NCBI GenBank assembly: GCA_030562195.1
Contig: CM060200.1
Location: 17,856,001-17,920,000 of the forward strand
Source of the DNA: Nipponacmea schrenckii
Taxonomy: Eukaryota; Mollusca; Gastropoda; Lottiidae
Direction of reading: 5' to 3'
Length of the DNA: 64,000 nt
The position numbers and the translations under genes are program-made. The first letter of the stretch is position 1. Each line of letters opens with the position of its first letter. Shown piece by piece: positions 21,101 through 32,589 of this stretch. The notes beneath the pieces are model-generated. The model was not told the DNA's origin, searched no databases, and worked only from the letters and a program-made list of their open reading frames with translations.

Positions 21101-22830
21101 TTGACATATATAAAGCATACACTATTTTGGTTTTGGTGAATATTTTAGAGACTGGGTTTAAATATTGTATAAAGATGTAATTAGTGCTGTAAAGTGTAAT
21201 GGTCATCTTTCTAGCTTTTTCCCTATAACGAGAGGCATACGACAAGGAGGTCCAATGAGCTCCAAGCTCTATGTGTAATGTGCAGAGCCGCTTAATAGAC
21301 TGGTTAAATTATCTCCCCTTAAAGGGATTAGTATTAAGTATAGTTATTCAACTTCATTGATATTTCAATATGCAGACGATGTCACTTTTACACTTTCAAA
21401 TTTACATTCTGTTAATCATTTATTTCATCATTTAGAACCTTATTGTAAAGCATCAGGTGCTATCATTAATACCAACTAATGTGAAATTTTACCCCTTGGC
21501 AAGGTTACAAATCAAGCTCTTAGTCTGGATATACCCGTTAAGCAAGTAGATGTTATAAAAATTTTTTGGTGTGTATTTGGGTACCGATACGACTGTTTGC
21601 GACAATTAAAACTGGAACCCCAAAATCCAGAAAATCCAGAGAATTCTTAATCTATGGAAGAGTAGGAATTTAATCTTGATGGGTAAAATTAATGTTATTC
21701 ATTCTTTATTATTCATCCAGCTCTATCATAATTTATCTGTTATTCATATACCTGGTGACATAAACAAAACCTTACGTAAATTAATGCTGTGGAACAATTA
21801 ACCTCCTTTAATACAATATAAAAGTATAATTAACCATAAATTTAAAGGTTGCTTAAGTTTCTCTGATATTCAGAATAAATCTTATGCTTTCGCCCTAAAA
21901 TGACTGAAAAAGCTTATAAATCCCAGCCAGAATCATAATTATATGGAAGGCAACCTTTAATTATTTTGTAACTGAGCATTGTAACTCGAATGCTACAGAC
22001 ATATTTAAATTGTATTTTAGTAAATCATTTATAAGCAAGTTACCTCCCTTCTACCAGTTATTGTTTAATAGGTATGATGTGTTAATACAAGTGACCTAAC
22101 CCAGATAATTTGTACGATATTTCTATACAACCTCTGTTTATTGTTTGTAATAACAAGGTTTAAAATGTGATTTGTGGCATCAATACTATTTACGATATAA
22201 TTTATTATTATGGCATTTCAAGTTTTCTTCCTTCATGTTCTATATTAGAAGATGGTGACGAGTATGAACCCAACACCGATTATGTAAACAAAAAGTTTGA
22301 TATTATCAAATCTTCTATTCCAATTGAGTTGAAGATTATAATAGAATCTGAGATTTATTTCAAAATGGCCGCTCCGAAGCCCTATCTTCCTCTCAGTGAT
22401 ATGAATATTGGATTTGATAATTTCACAACTAAGTTTTTATATAGTGTGTTATCTGAACACAAGGCGGTTAAACCTACAAGTTTTATATACTGGGAAAATC
22501 AATTACATCAGGATTTGAACTGGTCAGTTATCCTATAAGGATTGTTAGAATATAGATTTAGATTTACGTGTAATTAATAATATTGTAAAGACTAATATGA
22601 AATTGAATAAGATTGGTAAAATAAACAGTAACTTGTGCCCAGCATGCTAAGATAATTTTGTCCCAAAATCTATATTTATATAAAGCAGTATTATAAAAAT
22701 ACTAATAAGGATTTTAGAAAAGATTTTATTTACCCATCATTATTTTTTTACGTTAGAAATGGACAGATTCATTGGTATAAATTTTTAATTAGTTTCATGT
22801 TATTTGTTAATTCATTTATATAAAATACTC
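18170..22830 (+). pseudogene. Degenerate Tx1/L1-like LINE, two ORFs
   Basis: ORF1 (about 18178-19187, frames broken) has two CCHC zinc knuckles in tandem, CHKCYSDEHLIAKC and CRKCHEFGHMGIKC, followed by an acidic tail. ORF2 starts near 19420 with an endonuclease-like VCLQGKYW, then reverse transcriptase motifs: DIKNFRPISL, a finger region, FQYADDVTFTL at about 21368 (the YADD catalytic box) and a C-terminal region at 22167-22538. Many stops and shifts separate the pieces, so it is dead. The FRPISL-x-DYK arrangement and zinc-knuckle ORF1 suggest the Tx1/L1 group. The 3' end is not marked by an obvious poly(A). Confidence 0.7.
18666..19187 (+). pseudogene. LINE ORF1 zinc-knuckle protein (fragment)
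   Basis: A 173-residue frame with two CX2CX4HX4C knuckles at residues ~19-52, followed by a Ser/Glu/Asp-rich tail. Such ORF1 proteins bind the element RNA. It is the best preserved piece of the LINE at 18170-22830. Confidence 0.7.
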
Positions 22831-23180
22831 CCCCTTATTAGGAGTTTGTAATCTTCTGCCCAATATATTACATTCAAGTGTCTTTTCTCTTTTCGTTTAA
22901 AGCCACAATTTGTAAGACAGCTTTTCATTATTTTTTTTCTCTAAATACATGTAAATTAGTTTTTTTCAATATACATTTGTAATAGTTTATTCATAGTAAA
23001 CCTCTTTCATAATCGCATAGGTCCTTATGTAAATACATATTTTTTAACATTTTAAATTGTAAATAAACTTTATACATATACAAAATCATAAAAACAAGAT
23101 TTTAAAATTGTAAATAATTGACCTATCATTAATTGTGTATTTTATAATTTAATGTGTTTGTGAATAAATATTTTAAAGAG
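22540..23180. other. LINE 3' region and AT-rich sequence, no gene
   Basis: The first part continues as broken LINE C-terminal sequence (to about 22800). The rest is AT-rich with no frame or repeat I can support. Confidence 0.45.
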
Positions 23181-23186
23181 AAAAAA

Positions 23187-23500
23187 AGGACGCTTGCTCG
23201 CTAACCTGAAGTTCCAGGGTTCAATCCCGGCAAAGGTCGGTTTCGGTTTGTCAGTGATGCAGGTCGGAGGGGACAATAAACCGAGGTCTCGTTTGCTATA
23301 GGCTGTGTACGTTAAAGATCCCTTGACAGTAGGAAAATGGCTAAAAGAGTATAGGCTAATGCCGCTGTCCTGGCAAAATGTTCCTCATTGCACACTGCAT
23401 TGCGTTGCCCGTTTTCATTAGCCCATATCAGTTGCCATGTCATACTAACACTTGCACATGTATTGTATTTTATATTTACAGAATACTCATACCAGCATTT
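23187..23500 (+). repeat. tRNA-derived SINE with B box and conserved body
   Basis: GGTTCAATCCC near 23219 is a good pol III B box preceded by CGCTTGCTCGCTAACCTG, a worn A-box half. The body contains GTGTACGTTAAAGATCCCTT near 23306, a motif I recall from SINE-like repeats in mollusc genomes. The open frames in both strands here are incidental. Confidence 0.6.
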
Positions 23501-23589
23501 CATTCAATAAATTTGCAAATCAGGGAAAGGAGTTTAACAAGAATGGGTATATCTTTCAGTAAACACGAAACTGACACAATCAAAATTTA

Positions 23590-24490
23590 CATATAAGCAT
23601 ATACACTCCTTTTGTTTGTTCTTTCAATGTATATCAACCAATTATTGGGAGAGGTCTGTCAGGCCTGGGACAATAACAAACGAGCCTGAAACAGTCACTG
23701 TTCCACCACCACTAGCATCTAAAATATGACCATCAATATAAAGCAGAGACTGTCAGAAACTTTGTGCTATGGTTTGGATCCCTAAGTGAACACTTAAATA
23801 TCAAGAATTAATAGGATTTAAGAAAATCCCATATCCACCATTATAATTGACGATATTATGCAGTATATCTGCGCTGGCTGAAATATAATTATAATAAAAT
23901 TTTGAATGCTGCATTATTTGACATTATTTAAATTGTTTAGGAAAACATACACATGTGATAAAGTATTATGCTATGAGATACCCAACTTCATGTTAAAATT
24001 GTATTTGTTGCAAAAGTTGGTTTTATTTCAAAAATTCTTCACTTACTCATTTTGAGATTTGTCCATAGTGATGCTTATAATGGCTGTAGGCAAGATCCAG
24101 CACACCTTGATCTAAACACACCATAAGAAATCAGGATGCTGTGTAATACAGTCACCAGGTTGACCCTCATTCTTCTCCACAACTCTCTCATTTCTCAACC
24201 TCCCTACAATACACACATTCCAGTGACTCCTCAAGATTCTATAAATGTACGTAAGTACACTGGGTACACTGACATCTGAAATGATGGGGACAGTTTTTTT
24301 TGTCAGACTTGATAGCCTTACAATATTAGAGAAAATATTCTTTAGCGTTGGAGGCCATTTCTAAAAAACACGTGATATGTCTATTTATAGTAACACGTGA
24401 AACGACGTTCCTTCGGATTCAGTAACTTCAAGCAGACACAATCTATTAAATCACTGCAATTCCGACTTTAATTCCATTAAACAGTTTTTT
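23590..24490. other. No gene seen
   Basis: AT-rich sequence. One possible minus-strand exon-like stretch (GVLDLAYSHYKHHYGQISK, near 24060-24120, after a TTTAG) does not join in phase with the exon at 24500-24612. Confidence 0.4.
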
Positions 24491-24499
24491 CAAACTTAC

Positions 24500-24612
24500 C
24501 ATTTAACGTTGTTCAGTCGACCTAAATCGACAGGTAAGCCGATATCAGCAGCTGGCTCGCCAGCATTTTCATCACTAGACACAAAGCCTACAGCTATCGT
24601 GACTTTCGGCAT
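24500..24612 (-). CDS. Possible first coding exon of an unknown host gene
   Basis: The minus strand has an ATG at 24612 and an open 37-codon frame, MPKVTIAVGFVSSDENAGEP, then AADIGLPVDLGRLNNVK, ending at a strong GTAAGT donor at 24499 in phase 2. The codon composition is host-like and the donor is canonical. The upstream sequence is relatively GC-rich. No downstream exon that joins cleanly was found, so the gene may be truncated by the repeats to its left or may be a relic. The family is not recognised. Confidence 0.35.
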
Positions 24613-25040
24613 CGGAGGCTTTTAGGGTTTGCATTGTAACCGCGGACTTCTTCTGGTTCGGCAAATTGATCAAGAGATCCCCCACCTTCACTGTCCGCAT
24701 TTTCTACCTACTAAGAACTCTCTGAGCGGGATAATAGTTTAGTCTCAAACTCTGACAGCTGCTTCTATTGATTTCAATGTACACCATCGTTTTGGGCTAC
24801 CGCCATGACGTCATACAGATATGGCGTCTTTTTAAAAACCGACTGATAACCACACGCTGCGGGGTCGACAGAAAAAAGTGTTTTTTGAGGGTATTAACCT
24901 GTATTATCGCTTAATAAATTTTGATAATGATATAGTCATCGCTAGGTTGGTATCATCTGTATAAAGGAGAAAAAGTATATTCTCACGTAGATCCGTTCAT
25001 CAGACATTATGTCAAAGGTGGTAGAGTTTCTGCAATCATA

Positions 25041-25364
25041 ATGAAATTCGCTTCGGATAAATTAGATGAAATATGTAGAGTACTACAACATCATTTAAAT
25101 ACCACCGATTCCGACATCATCGACTTATTTAAAGCACCATTTCAGATAGACTTTAGTCTATCAAGCAATAAGAAGTCACAGACAAGCTCTATCGTCTTTA
25201 ATCCTAAATTTCTAAGGTCTAAGTATGGAGATTATGCTCCTGTCTATACAGATGGGTCCAAGGATGGGGATAAGGGTGGGTTTCAAAAGCCTACCGCCAA
25301 CCGCTGCCAACTTGAAAATGAGCAAAATCCATCACCCCTCTCTTCCCTACATGGTGAAACATAA
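25041..25364 (+). pseudogene. LINE RNase H fragment
   Basis: QIDFSLSSNKKSQTSS then a short linker and VYTDGSKDG: the TDGS motif is the first catalytic segment of RNase H in I/Jockey-group LINEs. The frame ends soon after and merges with a GGTGAAACATAAATACGG segment that is shared, inverted, with 28911-28980. It is an internal fragment only. Confidence 0.6.
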
Positions 25365-25578
25365 ATACGGACGTAAAAAAAAAGGTATAAAAGGAAGATG
25401 GATTTCTGGGGAAATTTATTTATTTATTTATACTCTTTTATTCCTCCAAAAATGAAGATTACATATGAAATATAAATTGAATGGTACGAAAAATAGTAAA
25501 TAATGTATTTAAATATAGATAAATAAAAAAACTAAAGGAATAATTATAGATTAGGAATCCATTTGATTTGGCAGAAAT

Positions 25579-26090
25579 TCAGTTGAGATCCTGTTGATTT
25601 AAATCCTTAAAGATGCCATTAATATATTTTAAAACTAATTTTCTGAATAGGATAAGTTGATAATTTGAAAGGATTGTGGGAGTAAATTTAAGAAGCTCTA
25701 CCAGGAAGCTTGTGCCGGGCAGATAAATTAATTGAATGTACAGTTCATATGAGATGATATAAATACTACTCAAGAATGACAAATTGTCGCATTCTACTAA
25801 TCTATGTAGCACTATAGAAGAATACATAAAACCACATTTTTCACACAAAATATAAGCCCCGTTCTCACTGCCAACCATGCAACATATCTTAATAAATAAT
25901 TTATTGTGTTCTTTCAGATTAGGGTAAATTAGAATAAATTTAAATACAGGATGTGGGTCTAAACTGCTGTGGAATTGTCTGAAAATACTAAAATCGTGGT
26001 TACTATTAACTCGGTTAGTCCATGATAATTTCTCATACGAGTGGATGGCTGAGTTTACTATTCTTTTCCACGTGCATTTCTTTGGGAAGA
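25579..26090 (-). pseudogene. LINE C-terminal domain fragment
   Basis: The minus-strand frame (with a foldback element fused to its start) reads PKKCTWKRIVNSAIHSYEKL, then HPVFKFILIYPNL and CEKCG-x-VLHRLVEC, which fits the C-terminal zinc-finger region of non-LTR retrotransposons. The frame is open but lacks any upstream RT, so this is a 3' fragment truncated by, or next to, the foldback element at 26097. Confidence 0.5.
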
Positions 26091-26096
26091 TATTTA

Positions 26097-26256
26097 AGCA
26101 ATAAACGGTCACCCTATGGCGGTTATGGTCGTATATCAGGACAAAGGTTGGATGGAAAATTGAATGAATGCGCGTTAGCGCATTTATGATTAATTTTCCA
26201 TCCAACCTTTGTCCTGATATACGACCATAACCGCCATAGGGTGACCGTTTATTGCT
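26097..26256. repeat. Near-perfect 160-bp hairpin (foldback terminus), copy 1
   Basis: AGCAATAAACGGTCACCC at the left and its complement at the right, with about 60-base arms and a short loop containing GCGCGTTAGCGC. The same hairpin is at 61755-61905. Both hairpins sit at the end of a longer shared segment, so the hairpin looks like part of a larger element rather than an independent insertion. Confidence 0.9.
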
Positions 26257-27176
26257 TTTTTACGTTTTAAAACCTGTCACACAAACAAAATTCTCTCTTT
26301 GCGTGAAAGATTTCTAATATTTAACCTGATATAGTGTCTGCTGGGTTGGTATCTTGTTGATGGAATAGTATTTTCTGTTTCGTCAGAATTATGTCGCGGG
26401 GGTAAGCTCTCAACATATGAAAGTGAAAATAGACTGAAATGTGTAGAGTACTACAATATTTAAATACAGTTTAATATATTATAAACAATTCAATAATTAT
26501 CAATAAAATAAAAAAACAGTTTCGTCTTAATTCCATTTAACGTCTAGAAAATGCAACTGATACAGATTCATGATAATGTTAATAAGAACCGGTACCAATT
26601 GAAAATGAGCAGGATTCGCATAACCTCACTTCCTATGTAAACATATAGGAGAAAAGTTAAAAATGAAACGAAATATATAAGACCTTTATCCTCCAAAAAT
26701 GCACCGCATTCATATGTTATTAGTGACCAAAATTATACACTCAATTCAGTTAATTTTCAGCAAAAGTATAGTATTTTGAAACTTAATATTAAACAATCCA
26801 TAAAACTGCACTTTTAGGCTCTTAAACTGAAGCGAGTAACTTGGTCAAATGGGTCTACGGCTATGGCCAGTACACTCAGGCCTAATTCGATTGAGTTCTA
26901 TCGCATTTTGCCAATTATTCTTGTATGAGACTGTGAGTATTAGATTGGCTTTGGGTTAGGCTAATGGAAACATTATTACATATTAGAATTCATCATTAAA
27001 ATTGGAATTTTACGTTCAAGCGTGAAGATGATCGACGTTAATAGCGCGACGACCATGTGTATTTACATTGGTTACCGTGTATTACTACGCTCAATGTTTT
27101 GGTGAGGAGGCAATGGCAGTTATTGTCTCATAAACGCCACACGTATTAACATTAGTCCAATGGAGAAAAACAACAG
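26097..27176. mobile_element. Foldback-ended dispersed element, copy 1
   Basis: The whole segment is homologous, in inverted orientation, to 60052-61905: GTTTTAAAACCTGTCA next to the hairpin, TTAACTGAATTGAGTGTA in the middle, and GTCCAATGGAGAAAAACAA at the far end. No protein is encoded. Copy 2 carries a SINE (about 60252-60575) that copy 1 lacks. The element may be a non-autonomous DNA transposon; boundaries are approximate. Confidence 0.65.
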
Positions 27177-27348
27177 CTTATGTAAATATTTGTTCTTAAG
27201 AACTCACTAATGTGGGCAATCAGATTATATTTCTGAGCTATGGAAATAATATCCGGCACAAATCCACGTTGTTGCATAGAACATTGATTTTTATAGTCCA
27301 ATAATCTAAATATAAGCAACTTAATGAGGTAAATGAAACCACTCTATG

Positions 27349-28870
27349 TTAATAAGTTGTCCTAAGTACTAATAATTTTTGTTTGTCTATATAGGAGTTA
27401 ATTGTGGTCCAACCTAGAATGCCATTACATTTGTGAGTGCGTGTTCGGATATTTAATGCCAAGATTAATTTGCAGGCAAAGTTTTGACATCTCTGAAGGC
27501 GGATTATATCAGATGACGTAAGATTGTACCACAATTGACACCCATACAGAGCCTTAGTAAAACTACACTGCTTAACAAGTTTCATGCTAATTCAAGGGTT
27601 AAGTCCGTCGCCATTCACTCCACATTTTATCAGAGTTGTTACACCTGTTCGTAATAAGCTAGTTTTTTCACTCGATTGGAAATTTGAGATGAGAGTTATA
27701 CCAACAGGTTTCACACTATTGAGAACAGGGAGCGTTTTGTTGCAGAGCTGAAAGTTTAGAGAGGTCTTTGATAGTTTTTGATAAGGGTGGAACTCAAGAA
27801 CTACGCTCTTAGTAGGTGAAAAAGAGAACCACCATTTATAGCTGCAAGATTCGTACAGTCTGAGTAGTTCTTGGAGACCTATTTTGGGTACTTGATAAAA
27901 TATCGTCTGCCTGAGTGGGACAAGAACAACTTGCGGAGTAAACCCTAGCACCATATGATGATGATGAAGATAAGTCATCTAACAGACCATTAACATATAC
28001 CAAGTACAATTTGGCGGATAAAACGCCGCACTGACTAACGCCCCTTTGCAGAGTAAAGTCTGGTGAGATATTGCTACCAAGTCGCACACATCTTTTCATA
28101 TTTGAGTACATATTGTCAATTAACCTCCAGAGGATAGAGGAAATCCCAAGATCATACAGTTTAAGTAGTAGTCCATTATGCCAGACAGAATCAAATGCTT
28201 TTGAACTATCTAATAAGGCACAGTATACGTAATCAGAACGTTCGCCGTAAAAATGAATGGTCTCTTGCAGATTAAATGAAGCATGCATCGATGACATATT
28301 CTTCTGATAAGCGACCTGTTGGATGTTTGGAAAGTCATTCTGGTGCGTGAGTTGTACAAGTCTCTTCGCAATAACTTTTTCGAACACTTTAGCAATTGCC
28401 GGTGTCAGTGAAATGCCACGATATGAATTGGGATCATTCCTGGGTTTATTTCCACCCTTGTGAATTGGGATCACAATGCTGTGTTTCCACTGTGTCGGAA
28501 TAATATTATATTTAATCACTGAGTTAGATAAGTTAGACAGGTGTAGATATACTTTCTCACCGCCATATACCAGATGTTCATTGACTATTCCGTTTATATC
28601 TGCGGATTTGTTTCTTTTGAGTGCCAAACAGATTTGTTTCAATTCGGATGGTGTTGTAACTAGTTTATAATCGGGAATATTCTCATTTCCGGACTGTTTC
28701 GCTCTTATGATTTGGATTTTATTATTTACCTGTTTCATAAAAGTATGGTCATAGTCATCGTCGTCTGAGTTTCTGAACACAGATGTAAAATGATGAGCCC
28801 ATGCGTTCAATATCCCGACAGGATCCCTGTATGTAGTATCACCCACGGTAAGGTAGTTACATGACGAGCT
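27349..28870 (-). pseudogene. Degenerate non-LTR retrotransposon reverse transcriptase
   Basis: Minus-strand frames read an RT in order: HHFTSVFRN, NKSADINGIVNEHL, IVIPIHKGG, PNSYRGISLTPAIAKVFE, LDSSKAFDSV, QRGVSQCGVLSAKLYL, and QADDI in place of F/YADD, then a shift into YESCSYKWWFSFSPTKS and the C-terminal ALYGCQLWYNLT region. The frameshift lies next to the catalytic box at about 27915. It belongs to the LINE supergroup with a conventional RT, but the clade is not certain. Confidence 0.72.
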
Positions 28871-28910
28871 ACCATATCCTTTTCTACGCTTGATTAGTGA
28901 CCAACAAAGT

Positions 28911-29300
28911 TTTTACGTCCGTATTTATGTTTCACCCTGTAGGGAAGGGAGGGGGTGATGCATTTTGCTCATTTTCTGGGTAAATCTGCGTATTGACATG
29001 CTTAACCTTCGAGTAAAATTTCAATGAAATATTCCTATGCCTTGTCTGATTTTTTCACAGGGTCTTCGTTTTTTACCTCCTGGGGTCTTCCTTTTACATC
29101 TTTTTTTCACGTCCGAATTTATGTTTCACCCTGTAGGGAAGGGAGGGGGTGATGGATTTTGCTTTTTTTCTGGTGAAATTGGCGTATTGACATGCTTTAC
29201 CTTGGAGTGAAATTTCAATGGAATATTCCTATGCCTTGTCGGATTTTTTCACAGGGTCTTCGTTTTTTACCTCGTGGGGTCTTCCTTTTGTGCCTTTTTT
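28911..29300. repeat. Two-copy tandem repeat, about 194 bp
   Basis: CGTCCGTATTTATGTTTCACCC at about 28914 and CGTCCGAATTTATGTTTCACCC at about 29109 start two similar units with GAAGGGAGGGGGTGATG, TATTGACATGCTT and TTCACAGGGTCTTCG. The first part is also found inverted at 25321-25375. Confidence 0.85.
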
Positions 29301-29464
29301 ACATGCGTTTGTATGATTCTATTTTTTTATTTTTTATTAACAAATCTCAGTAGCAGGCCTCCATCCCATATTACATATGACAACATGATATTTATAACTA
29401 TATTACATAAACACTCTAATCCTTATACTAATTTATATATAGTTGTTAGTTAAACAATTTCATT

Positions 29465-31085
29465 TTACTTTATTAATTCAGTTTGCTCTAGAAGGTATTT
29501 TCTCCTATATCTTTCTCCTCTGATGATAAATTCAGCCAAATTTGAACTAGGATATTTCAATAGCCATAAAAAATATTGTGACTGATTTTCAACATAATTA
29601 CAGTGTAAGTATTCTGATCTTAGATCTTTGTATAATGGACATTGCATTATGAAATGTAATTCATCTTCAATGATAGAATTGTCAAATTTGTTATTGCAGA
29701 ATACACATATGCGTTCATCCCGTTCTAGGTCAGTCCATCTGCCGGTTTCCACGGCAAGTTTATGACAACCTGCTCTAAAACGTGCAATGACCACTATGTG
29801 ATTTCTGTTACATATAGCACTTAAATAATCCTCACATTTTGTTTATACTGACTATAATATGTTAGTTTGTCTGGTAGGTAAATCCTTTCTGAGCATTCAT
29901 TGTTATATAATACATTTAGGTGACATTTGACAACATGTAAAAAATTGGGCACATTTTCCACTCCTTGGTTAATCCGAGCATCATATAAACTCAACTTTAA
30001 CAACAGATTATGTACAGATGTTGCCCATGTCGTTCTACCAACTTCATGTAAATTGAGAGACATTTCATAACAAGCCCTGGGATACCTATTGTTAGGCATT
30101 CTACATAATTTAGTCCAATATTTTATAAGATTAAACTTTGCTACAATATCTATTGGATATCTACCTAGATCCCCGTATACTACTTCTTTTTGTGTATTCG
30201 AATTTAGTGATAGCAGACGTCTACAAAATTTCAATTGAACTGATTCCAAACATTTATAATCTACATACCCCCATACCTCAGAACCATATGTCAAGATTGG
30301 AGTTATCATTCTATCAAATAAAAACAAAGAGTTGTGTATATTAATATAGTTTTTATAACAGAATCTAAATAGAATATTCATGGCCTTTTCCTCCTGTATA
30401 ACTAATGTATTACAAGCTTTATACCAAGCTAATTAGGGTGTAAAGTATAGACCTAGATATTTGTATTGAGATACTGTTTCGATTATCTCCCCTTCATAAA
30501 ACCATTTCTCATTATTCTTAATAATTCAACCCTTCTAAATACCACTATTTTTGTTTTAGCTAAGATAATCTTCATTCCATTGCGTTTACAAAAAAGACTG
30601 ACACAATCAATTTGCTTTTGAAGCCTACCTACAGTGTCAGCTACAGCAGCTATGTCATCAGCATAAAGTAGATTTACTATGTTATCTATATCAATGTTAA
30701 CAAAAACACCAGAACATTTCTCTATCGTAATCATTTGTAGAAGCTCATTTAAAAACAACGTAAACAAGAGCGGACTGAGCATACAACCTTGACGAGTACC
30801 AATTCTACAGTTAAAAAATTCAGATAAGGTTAGTTTGTACACAGGATTTTAATTGGCTGTACATGGATGTGATAAATTTGACAAAACACCCATTTACGTT
30901 ATTTTTCAATAAAACATATTTAAGCAAATGATGTTGTATACTATCGTACGCTTTTGTAAAATCAATGAATAAGCAATAGAAGCGTCCTTTACTTCTACTG
31001 AGATATTTCTGAGCCAGAGTATGTAGTGTAAAACTGTTATCTATGGTACTATACCCTTTTCTATAACCAGCTTGCTGTCGGTAAC
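29465..31085 (-). pseudogene. 5'-truncated LINE: RT, thumb and C-terminal zinc finger
   Basis: The minus strand reads AGYRKGYSTIDNSFTLHTLA, IDFTKAYDSIQH, IGTRQGCMLSPLLF, LLYADDIAAVADTV (intact YADD), then GSEVWGYV and the end RICVFCNNKFDN-x-HFIMQCPLY, a CCHC-type finger. Shifts separate the pieces at about 30842, 30480 and 29800. The same RT type, in better shape, is at 42571-44920. Confidence 0.72.
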
Positions 31086-31754
31086 TTTCTTAATCTATGA
31101 AAATATCGTGGGAATTTTTAACATCAAATTATCCAAGCATAGTTTAGTTTTTTTAAGTGAAGCATGTGTTTCGCCCAAAAGTCAAGAGAGGGTCTGAATA
31201 AGGACTGAATAATAATATAGGAAATATTTCATAATAACCAAATGCCTGTGTGTATTTTCGAAAGTTGAGGTTGTAGAAAAAATCACCTTACTCATCGATT
31301 GTGTGTGCTTTATCCAAGGGATTTTTTTGTAACGGGTTGTCCAGGTATGTGTTGGTTCCATGGTTATTGAAAACATGTAACGGGTTGTCCGGGTATTAGG
31401 TGTTTCCATCGTTATTAAATAGCGGGTTGTCTGTGTGTATCTTGCCTATGAGTTACAATGATACGGCTTGTCTTTATCTAGAGAATTATTTGTTGTCTGG
31501 GAGAGTTATATATTGCGATAATTTTTTTATTCATAATAATAATGAATTAAAAGACAGTTTTATTCAAATCTATAATAAACTGAACAAATAGAATTGAAAA
31601 CACAAAATAACTCTAGCCCAATATGAGTTTTAAAAATGAAAACAAAGATACAGAAAAATAATATAGAAAGTAAGTAGTTAATCGGATCCCTCCATTTCTC
31701 TCTGAAAAATATAAATAATTAATTAACTCAAAAATTGTAATCATGAAACTTTGT

Positions 31755-32430
31755 TTATTGACAATGAACTTACAGATTATAATCAGAGCCCTTGTACTTG
31801 ACAATGAACTTACAGATTATAATCAGAGCCCTTGTACTTCACAATGAACTTACAGATTATAATCAGAGCTCTTGCTCCTCTTGACAATGAACTTACAGAT
31901 TATAATCAGAGCTCTTGCTCCTCTTGACAATGAACTTACAGATTATAATCAGAGCTCTTGCTCCTCTTGACAATGAACTTACAGATTATAATCAGAGCTC
32001 TTGCACTTGACAATGAACTTACAGATTATAATCAGAGCTCTTGTCTCTTGACAATGAACTTACAGATTATAATCAGAGCTCTTGCTCTCTTGACAATGAA
32101 CTTACAGATTATAATCAGAGCTCTTGCTCCTAATGACAATCAAGTTACAGATTATAATCAGAGCTCTTGCTCCTCTTGACAATGAACTTACAGATTATAA
32201 TCAGAACTCTTGCTCCTCTTGAAAATGAACGAACAGATTATAATCAGAGCTCTTGCTCTTGACAATGAACTTACAGATTATAATCAGAGCTCTTGCTCTT
32301 GACAATGAACTTACAGATTATAATCAGAGCTCTAGCACTTGACAATGAACTTACAGATTATAATCAGAGCGCTTGCTCTTGACAATGAACTTACAGATTA
32401 TAATCAGAGCGCTTGATCTTGACACTGATG
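31755..32430. repeat. 41-bp minisatellite, about 16 copies, containing a splice-donor-like word
   Basis: The unit is TTGACAATGAACTTACAG followed by ATTATAATCAGAGCTCTTGC. On the minus strand, the coding strand of gene E, each unit reads GAGCTCTGATTATAATCT then GTAAGTTC, a consensus donor. This resembles the 3' end of the stalk exon of gene C (TCTGATATTGATGATCAGAC then TCTATGTAAGTTC). Whether it derives from an exon of gene E is an inference. Confidence 0.88.
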
Positions 32431-32589
32431 AACATGTATATTGTTCTTGTACAATCTTGCTCTTGTTCTTGGCAGCGATTAAATATTTCAATCAGAACTC
32501 TTGCTTATATCTTTAACAACTAATGCTGTCGTATAACGAACATTGGAATGGTGCAATTTCAGTGTCCCGATACAAATAAGAAACATTAC

